A DNA stretch of 64,000 nucleotides from Marchantia polymorpha subsp. ruderalis (Eukaryota; Streptophyta; Marchantiopsida; Marchantiales; Marchantiaceae). A model generated the notes under the pieces. The model worked only from the letters and a program-made list of their open reading frames with translations. It searched no databases and was not told the origin of the DNA. The position numbers and the translations under genes are program-made. Location of the stretch: NCBI GenBank assembly GCA_037833965.1, contig AP031352.1, forward strand, positions 14,426,501 to 14,490,500. Direction: 5' to 3'. Position 1 is the first letter of the stretch. Every line of letters begins with the position of its first letter. Below are positions 32,785-44,564 of this stretch, piece after piece.

Positions 32785-34470
32785 TGTGGTGCCTAGTTTT
32801 TTTGTTTTTCTTCAAAAACTTACAAAAACTTAAACATATTTTTGTAGAATGTAGACATAAAAGTCCGAAGTGATAGAAGTTAGAAGAACTATGGGAAATT
32901 TAGTTAGAATTCGCCTTCGGCCGAAGACCTTCGGATCTTCAGACCTTTGGAGCAGTCTTTCTGGAGGATGCAATCGCTGGGTCTTCGTCGAAGATCCGAA
33001 GATCAATTTGAATTTCGTAAAGGATCGGACAATGTTTGCACGCGCCGAGGACATCAGTTCGCGCGCATGGGAAGAACGCTAGGGCATCGAGGGTAAGGAC
33101 AGTACGAGGAGCATTCGCATCAACATTGTGATACCGAGCTGGAACGAGCGAGATAGAATGAGAGAGCAAAATTGATTGACATTGATAGCAGCAAAGACGC
33201 GCATTGCAGACATGGCGCCACCTAAGACGACCAAGGTGTGGAAATTGGTCCCGCTAAAGGTGCGCTACGAAAAATTGCGACCCTACAAGCGGGAGCTCAG
33301 CAAATTGCACCTCAATTTCCTCCTGTGGAATTGGAACTGCATATTGGCAAGTATTTGCAAGAAGATCATGGACAAGAATTGAAATGACGATGAGGAACTC
33401 CAATGCAATCCGATGCTGTGGACGATTGAGCATTGGACGAGCGTGTTGGAGCCGTGTGCAGGCAGCGAAGGAGATCTCATGTTCGAAAAGGATAGTGTGA
33501 AGATAACTCGCGCGGAAGAATTCACTTTTGGCCCACTTTTCAAGAATGGAAGATCAGGGACGAATGGATGGAAGACCGCCAATTATAAGGATCCGAAGAG
33601 GCGCACGATTGCGTTGGGCATCATGCATATCTAGCGACCGCATCGAATGACCTATATCACGGCTTGGCAGGTCGGATTCTTTGAGCGGGTTATGAAGAGG
33701 AATCGGATGCATTAGGCGAGGATCTTTTACGATATGGTCTGGATTAATGCAAGCATCCGATGGATAGGACTGTTGGTAAATCACTTGACTCCTTATATCG
33801 TGAATTTCTATAGAGGGATGGGACTACTCACGAAGTAAGAAGAAATGTGATTCCCGAAGGAACGGAAAGTTCTAGCAGTCGAGTCAAGCAAAGTGACTGA
33901 GGAAGAAGACAACAGTCGACCCAGAATATTATCTAAGATGACAGCGCGCGAACCCGTACAAATGGATGTTCTGCCAACGCGAGAGAGGCCAGAACGGCGA
34001 CGAGCAAAGAGATAGAAGGTAGTAATTGATGACGAAGAGTACCTGCTGCGGTATGGCAGAAACGAAGATAGTATGAATTTGGCAGTCAAGTACTCGAGCT
34101 AGGCCGGAGAAGAAAGCGAGTCGCGGGTTGGTGGTGACCGAATCCTCAAACAGCAGTGTAGTGAAGACAGTTGCGGCAGCCATAGCAACAGCCGAAGACA
34201 CGATTGATGAGCCAACACAACAAGTGGTGGAAGGAGGAACTTTGGCGGTATAAGTTGAAGTTCCAACAAACGTAGCAATGGAATCTTCGGAGGAGAGAAT
34301 AGAGACAGCTAGTCCAATTTTTCTGTCTTCGGAGCACACGCGGTCTGTGGGGAGTGAAAACATACCTCGGCTGAAGACCAACGAAGAGTTAGTGAAGGAG
34401 CTCACGTTGAGTGAGGCAATTTTGGAGCAGATCGTTGCAGAGGTTGGTGGGACGGTAGTGAACATCCTGG
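32785..34470 (+). pseudogene. Family F repeat, copy F2 (plus strand, truncated)
   Basis: Starts TGTGGTGCCTAG at 32785. The coding part begins at ATG 33212 ('MAPPKTTKVWKLVPLKVRYE'), passes 'LHLNFLLWNWN', one TGA, 'MLWTIEHWTSV', 'EPCAGSEGDLMFEKDSV', 'LFKNGRSGTNGWKTANYKDP' and 'RTIALGIMHI', another stop, then a WQVGFFE equivalent near 33.66 kb, 'NHLTPYIVNFYRGMGLL' and 'VDVLPTRERPERRRAKR'-like linker. It ends abruptly near 34470 after 'LTLSEAILEQIVAEVGGTVV', where it meets the reversed copy F3. The coiled coil is absent. Confidence 0.65.
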
Positions 34471-34474
34471 AGAT

Positions 34475-35109
34475 TCCACAGCATCGGATTGCGTTGGAGT
34501 TCCTCACTGTCATTCCGGTTCTTGTCCATAATCTCCTTGCAATTACTCGCAGATTTGTAGTTCCAATTCCACACGAGGAAATCGAGGTGCAATTCGCTGA
34601 GCTCCATCCTGTAGGGTCGCAATTCTTCGTAGAGCATCTTCAGCGGGACCAATTTCCGCACCTTGGTCGTCTTGGGTGGCGCCATGTCTGCAATGCGCGT
34701 CTTCGTTGCTATCAATGTCGATCGATTTTGCTCTCTCTATATCTCGCTCGTTCACGCTCGACATCGCAATGTCGGCGCGAATGCTCCTCGTACTGCCTAT
34801 ACCCTTGATGCCCTAGCGTTCTTCCCACGCGCACGAATTGATGTCCTCGGCGCGTGCAAACATTGTCTAGTCCTTTGTGAATTTCAAATTGATCTTTGGA
34901 ACTTCGCCGAAGATTTAGCTATTGCATGCTTCAAAAAGACTGTGCCGAAGGTCCGAAGATCCGAAGGTCTTCGGCCGAAGATGAATTCTAACTAAATTTT
35001 CCATAATTCTACTAACTTCTATCACTTTGGACTTATATGTCTACATTCTACACAAATATGTTTAAATTTTTGTTAATTTTTGAAGAAAAACAAAAAACTA
35101 GGCACCACA
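34475..35109 (-). pseudogene. Family F repeat, copy F3 (5' part only, minus strand)
   Basis: Read from 35109 leftward it starts TGTGGTGCCTAG and encodes 'MAPPKTTKVRKLVPLKMLYE', 'LHLDFLVWNWN' and 'NPMLWN' (34389-34715), where homology stops. Together with F2 it makes an inverted pair, both beginning with the family F 5' end and meeting at about 34.47 kb. Confidence 0.65.
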
Positions 35110-35111
35110 CA

Positions 35112-35800
35112 AGTGCTAAATCCAAAGGCAGCACATTGCAGGGTGAAATCACACTCAAATCATGAAATTTGTCCAATCAAAGCCTACAAGAGTCACTTGC
35201 GACTGTGCAATTGAAATTCACGACTGTGCAATTTGACTCACTCAGCCGGCTTCATCGAACTTCCAATGTACAGATTTGCTTAAATCCTAAGCTAGCCATA
35301 TAATACTCAGAAGATCCAAATTGGACTCTCTACTTCAGATGCGGTATCTTTGACAAACTAAAGCAACTCACACACGGTGACAAAACAGTCAATTTCACAA
35401 ACGCGCGGAAGAATGCAGACTTAAAACTGAAAAATTAACTAATGATGAAGCTCCCTCAAAGGCACAACCTTGGGCCTCTTTATTTCTAACTAACTCACTG
35501 AAATGTCACTCGCTCTGATGCGTGCTCCCAACAGGCGCCACGCCAGCCGACCCAGCAGTTACAACGTCCGGTGGGTTCTTATCTACTCCTATCCTACACA
35601 AAATGGTTGACAGTTCCAATTCGAAGTTCTACTTCATCTCCTTCAAACCGGAAATGAACAAATTGAGCTTCATATCTAACTGCCAATGCCTTGCTACTTT
35701 GCTGGCAGTCAATTTCTTCGCTCAACGCTCCACCTCCACTACGCGCTTGAATTCCCTCTCAAATTCTTTCAAATTTGAAGTCTAAAGGTTCACACAAACT
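35112..35800 (-). pseudogene. Family F 3' end fragment (F5, minus strand)
   Basis: On the minus strand it matches the last codons and 3' tail of F4 and F6 (52.7-53.2 and 54.9-55.4 kb): 'GAATAAA...AGGC' context, 'GCATCTGAAGTAGAGAGTCC', 'GCTTAAATC' and 'TTTGAGTGTGATTT'. Its tail is cut off after about 45 further bases and abuts the 5' end of F3 at 35109. Confidence 0.5.
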
Positions 35801-35939
35801 CAAACTCAAAGCTCCAAATTAATAACTTCTTCAAATCGGCTCCGTTGAGGCTAAAATTTTGAAAGCATGTGCGCTCAGCTGAAGACAATAACCCCAACAA
35901 ATTTTAGCTCCAGTTGACATTCCAGTGCAAAGATATAGC

Positions 35940-36165
35940 TGCCGCAAGATTCATGCTCTATGGCCGAAGGCCGAAGGCGCTACCGCGGAAGACTAAGTAA
36001 CTTTGGCCGAAGTCCAAAGATCTTTGGCTGAAAACCCTTCTGCGCCTTTGCTTGTTCTTACCACCCACATCGACACTCATATCTCAGTGATCTCTTATCC
36101 GTTTCAACAGTTCTTTAGCTTGTTAGAACAAGCGTGCCAAGCTCTATCTATAAACAAGTCAAATT
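35940..36165 (-). repeat. D unit of family E, reversed
   Basis: The complement contains the family E D-unit order: 'CGCTCGTTCTAACAAGC', 'GAAACGGATAAGAGATCACT', 'GAGTGTCGA', then 'GCAAAGGCGCAGAAGGG' and a palindromic CTTCGGCC/GGCCGAAG stretch. The rest up to 36464 is AT-rich and unassigned. Confidence 0.6.
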
Positions 36166-36464
36166 GTTATTAATTGAAACAATTATGAGGTATTTACTTT
36201 ATCAGATCATAAGTCATCTAATTCAACTTTACAACCTACAAGTAAGAACAATAACTTCAAAAAGAGGAAGCGAAATGGATTCCAGTACTCCTAACTTGTT
36301 ATCTACTACCAAATCCACTATTTACTCTACTTCGTAATATTCTTATCCTAAAAGTTTGAAATTACTAGTCTTCTATCTCTCAAACTTGTTGTTTCAAAAA
36401 AAAAAAACTACTTTATCACATGCTTCTCTCCTCAATTGTGAGCAATTCCGCGAACAATTCCAAT

Positions 36465-38460
36465 TTTACTCTTTACCTGCCAAGGACACGGATCGCTGAC
36501 ATGACAGCTATAGACATGACAGCTAGTGTGCACTATAGTAACTATATAAACATTTTGAGTAAGCTCTACTTTAGTTCTAACAAACTAAAGATGATTACAA
36601 ACCTTCTCCTTTTAAGACACAACGTCCTCGTTGCACATACGTTCAAATTTTTAAACTATCAACAATGCATTCGTTAGATTTTTAGCTGGTTCCCAAGGTC
36701 ATTTATATGATAGATATCATTTTCATTGAGCTAAATACTCAACCTTGGGATACTTATGGCCTCAAATCCGTTTCTTGAGTATCTTTTTTACCTCAAATTC
36801 CTCTTGATCAACTATCAAGGTTGATAATGGAAATAACACTGGTTGGTTTGTGAATTTTTTGATTGTGATATATGTTTTTGCAATCGTGACATATGAAATA
36901 CAAGATGTATTTTCATATGTGACGAAAAATCCAACTTGTATGACACTTCACCAACACGTTTCAATATCACAAAAGTATTGATGAATTTAGGATGAAACTT
37001 TGGTGTTCCTACAAGAGACAAATTTGTTGTAGATAGTCAAACCTGATCTTCAAGTTGAAAAACTAACTCCAAATAATGAGCATCAGCATGTTGTTTTTGT
37101 CAATTTTGAGCAATCAACAACTTCTCTTTTTCTTTGTGTAGTCCTTGGTGGATATGTTCCACAAACTTGTTGACCGCGGCTACTTTAGTTGAAAACTCCT
37201 CTCCTTTTGAAAACTTCATCAAACTCAATGGAATAATGGGCTGAGCACCGTACATGAGGTAAAATGAAGACAACTTTGTGGATGCATTTATAGATTTGTT
37301 GTATGCAAATTCCACAAGAGCCAAAAGAATATCCCACTCTTCTTGCTCCTCTAATGTGAATGTCCGTATCATATACTCTATAGTAGTATTGGTTTTCTGT
37401 GTTTATCCATTAGTCTGAGAATGATAAGCTATTGACATTGCTAATTTGAATTTGAAAAAACTAAACAAAATATTTTAAAACAAACCAGTGAAATGAGTAC
37501 TTCTATCACTAATTAAGACTTTGCTTAATCCACTATTCATAAAGACATCATCTAAGTACAATTGAGCAAGTTGTAGAGCCGTCACTGTTTTTGTGGTTGG
37601 CCTGAATCATCTTGCTCAATTTGTCTACAAAACCCACCACTAAATCATTTACTAACAAAGTTTTTGATAACTTACATACAAGATCCATGATGACATATTC
37701 TCATTGTTCTTCAAAAATAGGAGGAGTTTGTAATCAACCAGTTGATTTTTTATGACTTGCCCTGTTTTGTTAACAAGCAACACAATTTCAAACGTAAAAT
37801 TTCACATACTCTTGTAGTTTGGGCCAAAAATAAACTCGTTGGATGCTTTCCAAAGTCTTTTGCACTCTCACATAACCTACAATGGCTCTATTATGGTTTT
37901 TTTGATAATACCATTGTGCGTAATTTTTATCTTGCAAATACCACATATAAGTTGTTTGTAGAACGTCAAACTCTTGTCTTCTTTGCCCTTCCAGCTAAAA
38001 ATTGTCCTATATTCTCTTCATCCTTCTTTGTGGCATGTGTCATCTTGCTCCACCAATCCGCTTGAATCTTCACTTCTGCAACATAATTCAAGACATGTGT
38101 AAGAGCATTCGCAAGTTGCTTCTTGCCCTCCACGTACACAATCTTCATGTTGAAGCGTTGACGCCACTCTACTTATCAAATTTATTGTTTGGACGAATCC
38201 TCTTGAGTTTCCAAATAAATCAAGGATTTATGATTGGTCTTCATCACAAACTCCTTATCACCCAAGTAATGTTTCCAATGTTTAATTGACAATACAATGA
38301 CTAACTTTTTCCGTTCTGTTGTGTGATAATTTAGTTCCATCGCCACTAACTTTTGAAAATAGAAAGCAACTAGATTTCATCTATCCTTCCACTATTTTTG
38401 AAATATGCCACCTATTTTTGTACCTGATGCGATAGTAGCCAACTTGATAGGACGTTTAGT
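36465..38460 (-). pseudogene. Family A relic A2: LTR, integrase and RNase H
   Basis: Minus strand, from the left: a truncated family A 3' LTR (36465-36597, 'CACGGATCGCTGACATGACA'), a polypurine-like tract, then integrase C-terminal sequence (36815-37021 'MSLVGTPKFHPKF'; 37100-37372 '[20 protein letters not shown]'), integrase core and zinc region with many stops, and the RNase H end ('[20 protein letters not shown]' at 37966-38148). No clear chromodomain frame survives. Homology stops at about 38460, near the RNase H 'ATDASG' region, where the next sequence is family A gag in the opposite orientation. Confidence 0.8.
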
Positions 38461-39370
38461 GTAATCTATTCATAGTGAACGAAACAATCGCAATTGCTCA
38501 ACGAATTTTGAGTGCTTATGATGTCACACACGGTGAAACAACAAGCAATTTTTTTGATTCATCAGACTCAACAGCGATGGAGTTGGAAAACCTTTGACGT
38601 AAAGAAGTTTTTGCACTAGCAAGAGTTCCAATCCCAAAATTTATGAGTGAGATTCAGTGACCAGTATATCCAAATTTGCAAGAAAGTTAAGCAAATGATG
38701 GGATGGTTCAAGGAGAAACAGGAGTTTGTGACAATCGTCAATGCTATGCATGTGAACAAATGGTATACATTGCCAAGTTTTGCCAAATTTGAGCGGCACC
38801 ACAAAAAAGATGGCACATACAGCGACAATATTTTAACAAAATGGTGAGGATAGAGTTAGAAGAGGTTGAAAAAGAAGTTTTGGGAAACAAAGATCGTAAG
38901 TAAACTTGCCTCGCGGCCTTAATGGTTCTACAAAGCAAAGAAAAGTCAAGACTAGAAGAAGACAATAGTTAGGAGCTCAAGAAAGGAGTAAGAGGCAAGC
39001 TATAAAAATAAAATTAGATCTCATAATATAAATTAATTCCTTTTTATGATATATACAACATCCAATTCTAAAGATGATGTATGTTTCCTTGGAATTATAA
39101 AAAATATTGGGTCCATATATAAACTTTACGACTCGGAGTCCGTGAACATTTTATTGAGTATAAAGATGTTTTTTCAGATGATCTACCTGTAGTATTACCA
39201 CTAAAGAGTCAAGTAGATCACAAGATCGAGGTGACACTTGGAAGTATACCAACTTGCAAAGCTTCATATTGTTTGGCTCCAAAAAATTTGGAAGAATGCA
39301 AAGCTCAATTGAACGAGATATTGAAGAAAGGATTCATTCAACCAAGTGTCTCATTCAAGGTTATCCACAA
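38461..39370 (+). pseudogene. Family A relic: gag C-terminus and pol start, inverted
   Basis: Plus strand. Begins with the gag segment '[11 protein letters not shown]', continues through the zinc knuckle (a C-Y-A-C-E-Q-M equivalent at about 38.74 kb), the conserved slippery GGGAAAC at about 38.88 kb and the pol start, then after a deletion 'DDVCFLG', 'EYKDVFSDDLPVVLPLKSQV', 'DHKIEVTLGS' and '[10 protein letters not shown]' (39.05-39.37 kb). It lies head-on to relic A2, so one old element has been partly inverted, or two have been fused. Confidence 0.75.
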
Positions 39371-40064
39371 ATTATATTATTCAAAATTTATGTTTTATTT
39401 TTGAGTGAAATTCGCTTTAAAATCTAATGTTACTTTTGTAGAGTAATTATTCCAATCAATCATACATCTGGAACTTTAATTATTAACATGATATTTATAT
39501 CACTAAAATTAAATTGAAAAATATTTTAAATAATTCATACAAAGCTATGTAATAAAAATTCAATTAGAATATAAATTTTTTTTCATATTTTAGAATATTT
39601 TATTTGATCGTTTAATTCATGAAAAAAAATATCTAATGAAAATTTCATATTTCCAAATATCTTTGTCTTGTGTTAATTACAATATTTTTTAAATTATTAC
39701 ATATAAAAATCTTTTATATGAAGATCATAACTCCTGAAAATAATTAAAATGCATTTTATTCATCAAATCATATACACATGTATTTGTTGTTTTTTTTATT
39801 TTTACAAATTTTATTTCATGAATTAGTTAGATTTGTGATTTAAAATCTGCTGAAGATTTCTCAATGAATATTTTCATTTATGATTTAAATTTAGAAAATA
39901 TTTCATGAATTTATCAAAATCTTTTCATGATTATTAATGATTTTATTTAAATTTTTAGAACATTTTTAAGATTATAGAAGATATTTCTAGAATTTGTAAT
40001 GATATATTTTTCAATTTTCAATGTATTCAAATTAATCAAATTCAAAAATTTGTGTGATAAGATT
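39371..40064. other. AT-rich stretch, no gene seen
   Basis: Extremely AT-rich, starting where the family A relic is cut off in the middle of reverse transcriptase. No motif recognised. Confidence 0.5.
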
Positions 40065-40144
40065 ACGGGTTCTTACGATTATATCACAACGATAACATAA
40101 CATCTATATTATGTTATCATCGTGATATAATCGTTAGAACCCGT
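40065..40144. repeat. Hairpin, 36-bp arms, 8-bp loop
   Basis: 40065-40100 (ACGGGTTCTTACGATTATAT...) and 40109-40144 are reverse complements apart from a few mismatches. A sequence ending the loop, 'ACATAACATCTATATT', is repeated just after the right arm. It could be a very short MITE or a footprint; the arms are long enough for a stable RNA or cruciform. Confidence 0.85.
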
Positions 40145-40424
40145 ACATAACATCTATATTTACTGACTTTACGTTTGCGGGTTAACTTGCGTTTTGGATT
40201 CAAAGTTGATGAAACTTCATAGGATATAAACAAGGTTCTTTCGAGTTGCACTGTCAGTCCAAACATTGAGAAAGTGTCGAGAAATTTGCTCTACAAATTA
40301 GATACTCTTGCAGATGATATCGCTATAAGGAGTTGATAATCTTCTGCGCGATTGGACGAAATCAAGTGAGTTGAAATGGAGATTCGTTTTTCATGAAGCA
40401 TGTGTGGTGTTCCGATTATAAATC

Positions 40425-40965
40425 TTCTTGAGTCTTGTGAATGTTAATGCGATGCAATGTCTTTGCTGCTGCAGCAATTCTGCAGCAATTCAGCTAAGTT
40501 ACTTGGAGAATCCAGTAGGTGCGCCCAAACCTTCGGAGCAGTTCAAATCCACCGTATGCACATATCCTGTACCCGCTCAAATGGTTCTCATCACTTACAA
40601 TGTACAATTCATTGCTTTATCCAACAGAGAGAGTTCTTCCCTATCACTCACCATGTTCGATTCATCCCTTTTTCGGGTAGAGAGAGTTGTTCCCTATCAC
40701 TTACAATGTCCAATTTCTCAATTCTTCAGTTACCAAGAGTTGTTCGATTCTCTTACCATGTCCGATTTATCAATATTCTTCTGTTACGAGACTTGTTCCC
40801 GATAGATGCTTTGTTTTTGCTACAGCTATTCCCAGAATACGCTCGTGCCGGTCAAAATATGTAGTTACAGAAGATATCTTCTACTAATTGTGATATATAT
40901 AGCTCTTATGGTCTGAGATTGTTGTGTGACTTATCAGGTGAAGCTGCGCTGAAGACCGTCTTAAT
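40425..40965 (+). repeat. Left arm of a 4.7-kb inverted structure
   Basis: Matches the reverse complement of 44565-45150 over most of its length (for example 'GCGATGCAATGT', 'CTACTTGGAGAATCCAAT/GT', 'AATTGTGATATATAT'). Both arms contain an imperfect tandem array with a period of about 55 bases, each unit carrying 'CCCTATCACTTACAATGTCC' and 'GATTCATC' (about 40.57-40.80 kb here). The arm reads open on the plus strand (40428-40805), but the open frame follows the repeat and no protein family is evident. Confidence 0.8.
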
Positions 40966-41145
40966 CCAGCTCTTTGGTCAATTGTTAAAGTCTTCTGTAG
41001 TACCCGGTGTGAAGTCGCAGCTGAGATTGTTGTGTGACTTATCAAGTGAAGCTGCGCTGAAGAACAGTCTTAATCCAGCTGTTTGGTGAACTACAGTCAC
41101 CCTTGAAGTCTTTTGTAGTACCCGATGTGAAGTTGCAACTCAAAA
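40913..41145. repeat. Tandem duplication, about 108-bp unit
   Basis: 'CTGAGATTGTTGTGTGACTT' occurs at 40913 and again at 41021. The following sequence ('GTGAAGCTGCGCTGAAGA', 'TCTTAATCCAGCT', 'AGTCTT-TGTAGTACCCG-TGTGAAG') is repeated with a small insertion in the second copy. Confidence 0.9.
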
Positions 41146-41316
41146 TATCTCTGCGCACTTTTATGCAAGGAACTGCAAAGGGACCTGTGTTAATCAGTGA
41201 GCTTCCAGTTACGCTACTTTTGATACTTACTTGCTTGAGCAAGCACGTTCGGTGTTCTTGGTCCGAGGATTTTTACGATTTTATTCGTCATCCGAATCGA
41301 CCTCGTACGAATCCAC

Positions 41317-41900
41317 ATGATGGACATGAAGGCGAAAGCAGCTCTGCAGCTCTTGATCCTGATAATGCTGTTCATGGGGACGCTCCACTCCCACATCCAC
41401 ATGGTCCAGGCTGTTCGCAGTCCACCTTCCGACTTTGAGGACCAGCCACCCACCGTAGTGTTTCCTCGCACCGCGATCATGAATGAGAGAGGCAACCGTG
41501 ATGTTGAGGCTGGATCGGAGGCTGCTGATTTGCCACAACCTTTTCCTATTCATGTCCACGGGACTTCATGGCGTATCCAGAAAGGTGGAATTCCATCGAG
41601 TCCGAGCTCCATGCAGCACGGAACCCTGCCCTGAACGTGGCAGTTCCATGCTGCTGTCTCCCCTTTGGATGTTTCCATTGTGCTTGTGATTTGCAGTCGT
41701 GAAGCATGGTGTCTTGGACAGTACACGGTACGTCGATGGACGAGTCAGTGAAAGTTTCCGTCGGGATCTGCGTTACAGCCGATTTGCAACAGCAAGCATA
41801 CTGCCCAGTTGGATGTTCAAATCTGCCGCCAAGCTCAAGGATTACACGTCCGACGGGGCCTGGCTCGACGGACGGACGAGGCATCCTCCAAGCTGCTAAG
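41317..41900 (+). CDS. Putative small secreted protein gene, tentative
   Basis: A GC-richer island inside the inverted structure. The frame from ATG 41317 starts with a good signal peptide: basic MKAK, a hydrophobic core 'AALQLLILIMLFMG' and a likely cleavage near '...MVQA'. It continues to 41634. A plausible intron runs from AAG|GTGGAA (donor GT 41585) to TTTGCAG (41696), joining in phase to a frame that ends at 41899 in '...RTRHPPSC' and giving about 155 residues. A different frame stays open from 41809 to 42135 ('YKLTGPVAAADQDWKGCLLL'), so the exon structure is uncertain. I recognise no family. It is the best candidate for a host gene in the window, with modest support. Confidence 0.3.
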
Positions 41901-42199
41901 AATGAGATTTGTCAACTCCCGCCAGTACAAGCTGACAGGCCCAGTTGCAGCTGCAGACCAAGATTGGAAGGGCTGCCTGCTGCTCAGCGTCTACAAGTCG
42001 GAAGACACGTTCATTCGATTCTCTAATTCTGATTCTCACCTGTACGGACCTAATTCTAATCGCGTTTCGTCCTGCATGGAGTGGACAGGATTGGAAGTCA
42101 TGATCCATGATACTCACGTACATGATAGCAGTTGAAATTAACTTTGTACGGAAGGACTTCGATTGGTCAAGCCCTAAAGTCACACTCCTATCCATTCTG

Positions 42200-44564
42200 C
42201 TTTGCTGCTTACCTTCGACATAATGTCAATTTTGTCTTGGCTTAGAAGCAGTGGAAGCAAGGGTGGGAGAGGCTTCCACAGTTTCAATCGATGCTGCTCT
42301 CTTGTTGTGCTGCTCTGATGACCGCATTGGGAGCTGTTCCATTGTTCTTAGTTAGATCTTCCCGGCAGCGAATTATCCTGCTTCTTTTACCTCTCTAGTT
42401 TTGCTGACATCCAAGAATCTACCAAACTCAGATACACAATACATGACTCGCACTCCTAGGGTATAATTTGAGACGAGATCACAACTGTCTTTCCACAAGC
42501 TTAAGTAAACAAGAATTATTTATTTATTTATTTAAGTTATTAAAGTTTTTTTACTTCTTTGTTTCTTTTTTTTTATTTGAACTTATTTCTTCTTATACCT
42601 TAAACATCTGATTTCTAGTCTTGGCGACTTGTTTTCTAATTTTTGCTTTACTTCGTTGCAATCTTAAGCTTTTTTCTTCACTTATTCTTACAACTTGAGA
42701 ATGAATGGTTTCTAGAATTCTCAAAAACTAAACAAGACTCCAGACTAAAAATTTCTTTTATCCAGAATCTTTGTTCGATATCATTCTATGTGAGATGACT
42801 TAATCTTTCACAAAGCATTAAGAAGTAATTTGGAAATACGCAAGTTTTAGATACATAAAGATAATATTTGCATTAAAATAAAAATTTCAAAAAAAACATG
42901 GCAATTGAAACCAAATTACATATTTAATCATATCCAGCACATGAATTTTTTTAACATATTTCTATATTCGCTAGATTCTCCATCTGATTCATTTCACTTT
43001 ACAATTACAAAATATAATTTGAGAAAATTTGAAAAGGGGAAAAGAATACGATTAATCTAAGACTGTCCAATAAATATAAAAACCAAAATACTTATTTGTA
43101 AGAAAATTTTTGACGTCATCAAACATTATCTCAAATAAACAAATGAAAGGAGTTGAAGTTTTTTTAACTCAATTTTTATTAATGACAAATCTCTTATTTT
43201 TCAAATATTTGATTCGATTTTGTAAAAAATATCACTAAACTTAATATAGATCAAGAAATGAAAATCGATTTATGATTAGTATTTTAGTACTTCACTCACA
43301 TGAAAAAAGTTATGCATGCTTGCATCTATCCAGAAAAAACAATGACCAAAAAAATTAACTATTCTAAACAAAATTTCATCAATATTAAATTTTTTTGGTA
43401 AAATTTTATAATTTTAATTTATTTAATATATTTTATGAAATAAAAAACATTTCAAATTTTTATATTTTTTATTAAATAAATGTATTTTAAAAAGTTTCCA
43501 AGTAATAAAAAAATGTGAGTAGATTAAGAATTCAATCCCGTTGAGGTTAACTCGTGTTTCAGGTTAACATCTAGCTAGATGAGTTTAGCTAGCCACCGCC
43601 TGACTTGGGGTACTTAACCCTGGAGATTTCACAGTATTTTCTTTCTTCTCATCATGTGTACATACGTGCACAGTTTTTCACTGGCCGTGAACGTAGCATT
43701 TAGAGGATGAGCTACATTACATCCCGTGGACGTAGCCTTCAAGAGGGTAAAATCATCAGGATTTTCTACACTAGTGGTGGTGCTCTCAATGTGCAAGCTT
43801 CTGTTTGTGAAGTCCATTTGGCTCTGTTGTTGCAAATGGAAGATATCAATTCTTCTCTAGAATTTGCTAAAGACTAGGAGGAAAATCACATTCGTAGCCA
43901 AAAGATCTTTGGAAGTGAGATAAAACAAACTTCTTATGTATCCAAGTCTTCTTCATGGTTCACAAAGGGATTCTTAGTCTCATAGACAGTAGGTTTTAGA
44001 GTATAACACGGTGATACTTCACTTCTCATTTGATATATTCTGGAGAGGGAATGAAGTATCGCAATAATTTCAGGATGGTATCTGATGAAGATGCAGAAAG
44101 CTTATAGAGTAGTGGGAGAAATTCATTTTGGTTTGCTTGCTATGAAGAATTATTCTTTCGCCTATTTTCTATTTCTCACTTTGGCACGACAAGAATCCGC
44201 AGTGAATACTATTGTTATGAACTTATAGCAAGGAGAATAGTTTGTTCAGCTCTAAAACCATTTGGTATTCCTCTTGCTTGCTCGCGGTTTACAAGAAGGT
44301 ATCCGGAACACACTCTAATCCCCTAACTTAAGTTCAACATTTTGTTCTTCAAATTCCTTGTATTTCAATCATTCATCTTGATGCGCATGGTATATCTTCC
44401 GCTTCACATTTGTTTGCAGTTTGTACGAGTACTGCATAAGAAAATTTAAGCACAAATGTGCTGGAGGTTTGACGGTTTGACATGGATTTTGAAACCTGGT
44501 GAGTTCTCTATTCAAAATCTTAATACAAACCTACATATGAATTCGAAATTGTCCTATAAGAAAT
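42200..44564. other. AT-rich interior of the inverted structure
   Basis: Includes a (TTTA)n run at about 42515-42535 and very AT-rich DNA to 43.6 kb, then about 1 kb of ordinary composition to 44.56 kb. Frames are short (for example 43629-43835, minus, 68 codons) and carry no recognised motif. Confidence 0.45.

Noticed and set aside
40428-40864. Overlapping plus-strand frames with repeated 'LSLTM' strings
   Set aside because: The repetition follows the ~55-bp DNA array and appears in two frames at once; there is no codon-level evidence.
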